The notes under the pieces were generated by a model. The model was not told the DNA's origin. It saw only the letters and a program-made list of their open reading frames with translations, and did not search any database. Shown here one piece after another: positions 7,573 to 10,394 of a stretch of DNA of 10,394 nucleotides. How positions within the stretch are numbered: the stretch's first letter is position 1; each line of letters begins with the position of its first letter. Made by a program: the position numbers and the translations under genes. This DNA is from CAZCPB01 sp964540295 (GTDB taxonomy: Bacteria; Planctomycetota; Phycisphaerae; Phycisphaerales; UBA1924): positions 1-10,394 of the forward strand of contig CAZIMT010000119.1 in assembly GCA_964540295.1 (NCBI GenBank), written 5' to 3'.

Positions 7573-7600
7573 ACGATAGCCGCGTGGTTCTGACGGTCAA
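7573..7600 (-). promoter_or_regulatory. Likely sigma-70-type promoter of tRNA-Glu
   Basis: On the minus strand, TTGACC (7595-7600) and TATCGT (7573-7578) are separated by 16 bp. Transcription would begin near 7566, leaving a leader of about 18 bases before the tRNA, which is a normal arrangement for a tRNA gene. Confidence 0.5.
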
Positions 7601-7728
7601 CCGTTGAGCGAGCGATGATCAAGCCTCGCCCGCGATTTGTACGTGGGGGCAGGAGGGCCGCGGCCAAAGCCGTTGGCGAGCGTTCAGACCTGCATTCTTT
7701 AAGATAATTTGAGATCTTGCGGGTCGGC

Positions 7729-8031
7729 TTAGAGTTGCGAGGCCGCGAGCTGTCGGCGGAGTTGAGCCAAGGCGTACACAGCCGCCTCGGCGTCCGAGCG
7801 ACCGACGACCGCGCCGGTCGCAACGCCAGCCGCGTCGCGCCATTCTGCGCGGTAGCAATCGAAGAGTTGTACGTGCCGCACTGTGAGCTCGAAGCCCTCG
7901 CCGGTGAACTCTTCCTTGACCCGGGTCACGCTGGGATAGCCGCGCCCGTCGGCGTGATGGTTACACCCGGATGTGTCTAGTGCGGACCAACCCGTGGCGA
8001 GCAGTTCATCGATCGCAAAGTCAAGCCCCAT
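7729..8031 (-). CDS. Conserved hypothetical protein of about 100 residues
   Basis: The function is not recognised. The 100-residue protein has no signal peptide or membrane segment and should be cytoplasmic. It begins with an IDELLATGW stretch, has C23 followed by two histidines (CNHH), and contains alternating strand-like segments (FELTVRHVQLFDCYRAEW) ahead of a predicted C-terminal helix (GRSDAEAAVYALAQLRRQL). The order helix-strands-helix, with a small-residue turn before EAA-x-x-AL, resembles small alpha/beta sandwich domains and, loosely, double-stranded RNA-binding or phage ABA-sandwich folds; this is only an impression. I recall similar short proteins from planctomycetes. The start is supported by AGGAAAGGA, ending about seven bases before the ATG. 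It lies between the protease and tRNA-Glu, with no functional link apparent. Confidence 0.8.
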   Translation of the reverse strand: MGLDFAIDELLATGWSALDTSGCNHHADGRGYPSVTRVKEEFTGEGFELTVRHVQLFDCYRAEWRDAAGVATGAVVGRSDAEAAVYALAQLRRQLAASQL

Positions 8032-8208
8032 TGGTCGATCCTTTCCTGATGAACCTCGAAGTCACTCTGCGGCGAAAGATCAGGCCGCGACGCTTCGAAG
8101 ACGAGCTCTTGCTCCGTGACCAGTCTAGCAAGAGACGCGTGAAGACTGCCAGTGGCGGCGATCTCTTTTCGCAAAACCCGTGCGAACCCTATGTCGTCCG
8201 CGACATCT

Positions 8209-8236
8209 TCTATACGTACACGATACGAACAACGAA
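8209..8236 (-). promoter_or_regulatory. Possible promoter for the hypothetical gene
   Basis: On the minus strand, TTCGTT (8231-8236) and TATAGA (8209-8214) are 16 bp apart, in the 223-bp gap between the protease stop and the hypothetical gene start. The leader would be about 170 bases, which is long, and the -35 match is poor. Nothing else was seen in this gap. Confidence 0.25.
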
Positions 8237-8254
8237 CGCCGTGGAATTTATAGA

Positions 8255-9091
8255 CTACGAACCGTTCCCGACTGAAGTGCTGGCGGCTTGAAAGCCAAGC
8301 AGCGCCACCACGTCGTACATCGCGTGAACAGCGACCACGATCCCAAAGCCTCGCGTGATGAACAGCATCGCGAAGTACAGGCCAGCGATGAGGTAAAACG
8401 CCGCGAGACGCAGGTGGATCGACCCGTCCTCGAGGGTGATGTCGTGGTAGGCCGTGAACGCGACAGCCGAGGCCAGGCCGGCGATGATCGCGGCGACTCG
8501 CTCTTTGACACGCCCCAGATCGACGAGCACGAAGTGGACCGCCACGATCAAGATCAGCCGGAAAAGAAGTTCCTCATAGAGCCCGGCCCCGATCGAGAGG
8601 GTCAGCCGCGCCAGCTTGCTCATTTGCGCCAGAGCTTCGGGCCCGGTTTGTTGCGCGAGGCTCATCGCCGGGTGCACCGAGGCTGCCGGAGAATGAGAGA
8701 GCAACAGGCCCAGCACGACGAGCGGGAGCGTCCACGCGACCGATTCGAGCGCCATCCCGCCCAGAACTTTCGGGTAGAGCCGCCACCGGTCACGCTCGAG
8801 CAAGTGCCACACCGCCAAGACCACCACGAGCACCACGCCGGGGAGGTAGATCGTCGCGCTGCCGAAGGCGTTGAAGAAACGGAACAGGATGTTGCGAGCA
8901 CCGATGGTTTCCATCGTGCCGTGGGCGGGGTCGGAGAGGTACAAGATCGACCCGACCTCGTAGAGCACGATCAGCGGGACGAGAAAAACCAGAACGTGCA
9001 GAGGCCGGGTCGAGGCCCAGAAATAACCACTCTCGGCCCCGGTTCGGGGCGAGCCAGCACGGGGCGTCCGATGAGATCGTGCTTTGGACAT
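8255..9091 (-). CDS. CPBP-family intramembrane metalloprotease (CAAX/Abi type)
   Basis: This 278-residue integral membrane protein has around seven hydrophobic segments (about 32-52, 80-98, 113-132, 165-190, 197-215, 227-245, 248-268). It carries the three conserved motifs of the CPBP (Rce1-like, Abi) family: EExxxR as E173-E174 to R178, FxxxH as F212 to H216, and HxxxD as H256 to D260. Together these form the intramembrane metal and catalytic site, so the protein is probably an active peptidase. Bacterial members process peptides, modify signalling, or give self-immunity to bacteriocins; the substrate here is unknown. The N-terminal 25 residues are basic and cytosolic. The ATG at 9091 has only a weak purine-rich site upstream. 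The neighbours (rpsT before it, a hypothetical gene after) give no bacteriocin or phage-defence context. Confidence 0.9.
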   Translation of the reverse strand: MSKARSHRTPRAGSPRTGAESGYFWASTRPLHVLVFLVPLIVLYEVGSILYLSDPAHGTMETIGARNILFRFFNAFGSATIYLPGVVLVVVLAVWHLLERDRWRLYPKVLGGMALESVAWTLPLVVLGLLLSHSPAASVHPAMSLAQQTGPEALAQMSKLARLTLSIGAGLYEELLFRLILIVAVHFVLVDLGRVKERVAAIIAGLASAVAFTAYHDITLEDGSIHLRLAAFYLIAGLYFAMLFITRGFGIVVAVHAMYDVVALLGFQAASTSVGNGS

Positions 9092-9408
9092 GGACGCTTG
9101 ATCTTCGGGAGACTGACCTTCAGAAATCTGTTCTTCGGAGAGTTGCGAGGCACCGGGTCGCGAAGAGTACGAGCCCGGGCACTATCAGGCCGGATTTCGC
9201 AGAACGATTTCGCTCCGGTCATGGTGGTCGACGAAGTCACCCCTCAAGAACAAACGAACCAAAAACAAACACGCCGCTCCGAGAGCGGCGTTTGAAATAA
9301 CCCAGAGATCGGTGGTCGACCAGTGCAAGCTCGCTCAGTATAAGCAAACCTAGGCCCGCGAGCCGAGGCTTACCTTCGCGCGTCTTGCCCTCTAGGACTG
9401 AGCCTCGC
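9092..9408. other. Intergenic region between the protease gene and rpsT
   Basis: No convincing protein gene is seen. It holds the rpsT terminator (9259-9291), a minus-strand TATACT box at 9337-9342, and an imperfect long-loop inverted repeat (GAGCCGAGGCT near 9359, AGCCTCGCTC near 9401). The minus-strand promoter of the protease should lie in 9092-9258 but no good match was found. An open frame of 89 residues overlapping the protease start lacks support. Confidence 0.5.
9259..9291 (-). terminator. Intrinsic terminator downstream of rpsT
   Basis: ACGCCGCTC (9271-9279) and GAGCGGCGT (9283-9291) form a 9-bp stem with a three-base loop. Read on the minus strand it is followed by GTTTGTTTTTGG. 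The plus-strand side is less T-rich, so it serves mainly the minus strand. It lies 117 bp after the rpsT stop, so another short transcript could also use it. Confidence 0.85.
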
Positions 9409-9684
9409 TCACGCCTTCGCGAGCTTCTTGGACCGGAGGCGATCGTTCAAGCGGCTCTTGCGACGTGAGGCCTGGTTGGAGTGGATGATACCCTTGCCAG
9501 CCGAGCGATCGATGACCGCCACGCATTTGGAGAACGTTTCCTGAGCTTTCTCGGCGGTGCCGTGGACGATTGCTTCGTTGAATTCTTTGAGCGCATCGCG
9601 CATCGCCCGCAAGCGCCAGCGGTTGACCGCGCGCTGGCTGGCATTTTGACGGACGCGTTTCTTGGCGGAGAGAGAGTGAGCCAT
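9409..9684 (-). CDS. rpsT: 30S ribosomal protein S20
   Basis: The 91-residue product matches bacterial S20, a primary 16S rRNA-binding protein of the small subunit. It is rich in Lys, Arg and Ala, nearly all helical, starts MAHSLSAKKRVRQN (the typical S20 opening), and has the family's GKGIIHSNQASRRKSRLNDRL segment in two halves around residues 66-85. Length is normal for S20 (about 85-95). The frame stays open upstream to 9840, but the ATG at 9684 is chosen because the S20 N-terminus begins there and AAGGAAG (9694-9700) lies nine bases before it. The gene is alone, as is usual for rpsT, and ends in the terminator at 9259-9291. Its leader has two GTTCCAGT copies 15 bases apart. Confidence 0.96.
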   Translation of the reverse strand: MAHSLSAKKRVRQNASQRAVNRWRLRAMRDALKEFNEAIVHGTAEKAQETFSKCVAVIDRSAGKGIIHSNQASRRKSRLNDRLRSKKLAKA

Positions 9685-9721
9685 CGGGGTCGTCTTCCTT
9701 ACTGCGATACTGGGCGGCGGA

Positions 9722-9797
9722 ACTGGAACGTCTGGGACTGGAACATAAAAGATCGGACTAAGCCAACCGGCCAAACACCAGCGAGTGTCAGAGACAC
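9722..9797 (-). promoter_or_regulatory. rpsT leader/upstream repeats
   Basis: Minus-strand GTTCCAGT occurs twice, at 9722-9729 and 9737-9744 (period 15). Further upstream, GTGTC-AGA-GACAC at 9785-9797 is a perfect short inverted repeat. S20 synthesis is autoregulated in some bacteria, so these could be control elements, but the repeats are short enough to be chance. No confident promoter was found between rpsT and tRNA-Arg on the minus strand. Confidence 0.25.
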
Positions 9798-9875
9798 CAC
9801 GCCAAGTCAGCCGACCGAGCTGGGAGAGAATCATTGCCATCTGGCGGCCGGGATCAAGTCTTCCGACCCAGACAC

Positions 9876-9904
9876 TTGCCGAAGCCTCTCGCGCGGTTTA
9901 CTCT
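9876..9904 (+). promoter_or_regulatory. Likely promoter of tRNA-Arg
   Basis: TTGCCG (9876-9881) and TACTCT (9899-9904) are 17 bp apart on the plus strand. Transcription would start near 9911, about 17 bases before the tRNA. The -10 match is modest. Confidence 0.4.
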
Positions 9905-9927
9905 AGGGATAGCCCATGAGGGCGTGT

Positions 9928-10001
9928 GCGGGCGTAGCTCAATTGGATAGAGCACCTGACTACGGATCAGGAGGTTAGGGGTTCGACTCCCTTCGCCCGT
10001 A
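9928..10001 (+). tRNA. tRNA-Arg, anticodon ACG
   Basis: The 74-base gene folds as a full cloverleaf. The acceptor GCGGGCG pairs with CGCCCGT (one G-U), with discriminator A. The D arm is GCTC/GAGC. The anticodon stem CCTGA/TCAGG encloses CTACGGA with anticodon ACG at 9962-9964, whose A34 would normally be edited to inosine to read CGU, CGC and CGA. The T arm is AGGGG-TTCGACT-CCCTT. CCA is not encoded. An integrase remnant lies just beyond its 3' end. Confidence 0.97.
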
Positions 10002-10008
10002 TTTTCGT

Positions 10009-10035
10009 CCTCTGCCGCTCTGAGCTGTGCAGAGG
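10009..10035. repeat. Inverted repeat just after tRNA-Arg
   Basis: CCTCTGC (10009-10015) and GCAGAGG (10029-10035) form a perfect 7-bp stem with a 13-base loop. No T-run follows on the plus strand, so it is a weak terminator candidate at best. It lies between the tRNA and the integrase-like frame. Confidence 0.35.
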
Positions 10036-10067
10036 CGCGTAAACCCCCAAAATCCAAGGCCTTGCGA

Positions 10068-10394
10068 TCATTCGGGCTGGTGCCCGGGGTGGTGTCGTCG
10101 TAGCACCCCGCTGGTTTGCGCCCGAACACACCAGCGGCCGAACGCATGCCACGCCGTCGCCGCCGCGTTGAACGTGCAGGCTCCGGTGCCTCGCAACTCG
10201 GCTTGCTCAGAGAGGTGTGTCGTTAGCCGCTCGGCGGCCGGATCGACCAGCTCGCGCACTCGCTCCAATTCCTTATCGATGTACACGGCCGCGATGCGTT
10301 CGGCGAGCCGCTTGTCCGAAGTCCCGCTCGCCTTCTCTTGGCGGTTTCCTTCGTGGTCGAAGTACGCCACGGACCAACGCTTGTCGCCCTTGCG
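10068..10394 (-). pseudogene. Truncated tyrosine-recombinase (integrase) N-terminal fragment, partial at window edge
   Basis: The frame enters from the right edge and runs for 108 residues to a TGA at 10068. Its visible start (RKGDKRWSVAYFDHEGNRQ, then TSDKRLAERIAAVYIDKELERVRE) resembles the arm-binding N-terminus of phage-type integrases: a basic strand-rich region with WSVAYFD, then a charged helix. Integrases are usually 300-420 residues, with a core-binding domain and a catalytic domain carrying R-HxxR-Y; none of these is present here. After about residue 60 the sequence (GTGACTFNAAATAWHAF onward) no longer looks like an integrase. A deletion or frameshift has probably removed the rest, making it inactive. 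The true start lies outside the window. Location beside tRNA-Arg, a common attachment site, supports the reading. It could instead be an unrelated short protein. Confidence 0.6.

Noticed and set aside
8288..9295. 335-residue open frame on the plus strand opposite the protease
   Set aside because: It is Arg/Asp/His/Gln-rich and low in hydrophobic residues, typical of a shadow of a membrane protein gene.
9685..9840. Upstream extension of the S20 frame by 52 residues
   Set aside because: S20 proteins begin at the MAHS sequence, and a ribosome site precedes the ATG at 9684.
9854..10147. 97-residue minus-strand frame containing GEGSRTPNLLIRSQ
   Set aside because: That stretch is the antisense translation of tRNA-Arg, a well-known annotation artefact. 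The upstream part may be integrase debris and is discussed there.

Overview
The window is GC-rich with dense coding on both strands. It looks like a bacterial chromosome, most likely from Planctomycetota and probably a Phycisphaerae-like lineage. This rests on recognising family style by eye: an extended ABC exporter, a small CCxxC (YHS-like) lipoprotein, secreted sialate O-acetylesterase and GH29 fucosidase genes with accessory domains, a small conserved planctomycete-style hypothetical protein, and the form of ribosomal protein S20. No database search was possible, so the taxonomy is inference.

Left part, plus strand (1-2801). A 723-residue fused permease/ATPase ABC exporter is followed by a small cysteine-rich lipoprotein. 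The lipoprotein gene has a 12-bp hairpin in its leader and ends in a strong intrinsic terminator.

Centre (2802-7428). Two secreted carbohydrate-active enzymes face each other: a sialate O-acetylesterase-family esterase (plus) and an alpha-L-fucosidase (GH29 followed by a chitobiase-C-like region and a PA14-like domain, minus). Their stop codons are 21 bp apart. Both carry signal peptides, so they probably act outside the cytoplasm on acetylated and fucosylated glycans. A 13-bp palindrome just upstream of the fucosidase is a candidate operator. The 7106-7428 stretch holds no convincing gene.

Right part, minus strand (7429-9700). Reading in the direction of transcription, the order is rpsT (S20) with its own terminator, a CPBP-family intramembrane protease, a conserved hypothetical protein, and tRNA-Glu(CTC) with its own promoter and terminator. 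These look like separate housekeeping units rather than one operon.

Right edge (9876-10394). tRNA-Arg(ACG) lies on the plus strand. Just beyond its 3' end, on the minus strand, is an N-terminal piece of an integrase-like reading frame that stops after about 108 visible residues with no catalytic domain. This resembles the decayed end of an element integrated at the tRNA gene.

No CRISPR array, complete insertion sequence, rRNA or clear new multi-gene system is visible. The observations most worth following are the insert in the exporter ATPase domain, the structured leader of the lipoprotein gene, the fucosidase operator candidate, and the integrase remnant at tRNA-Arg.
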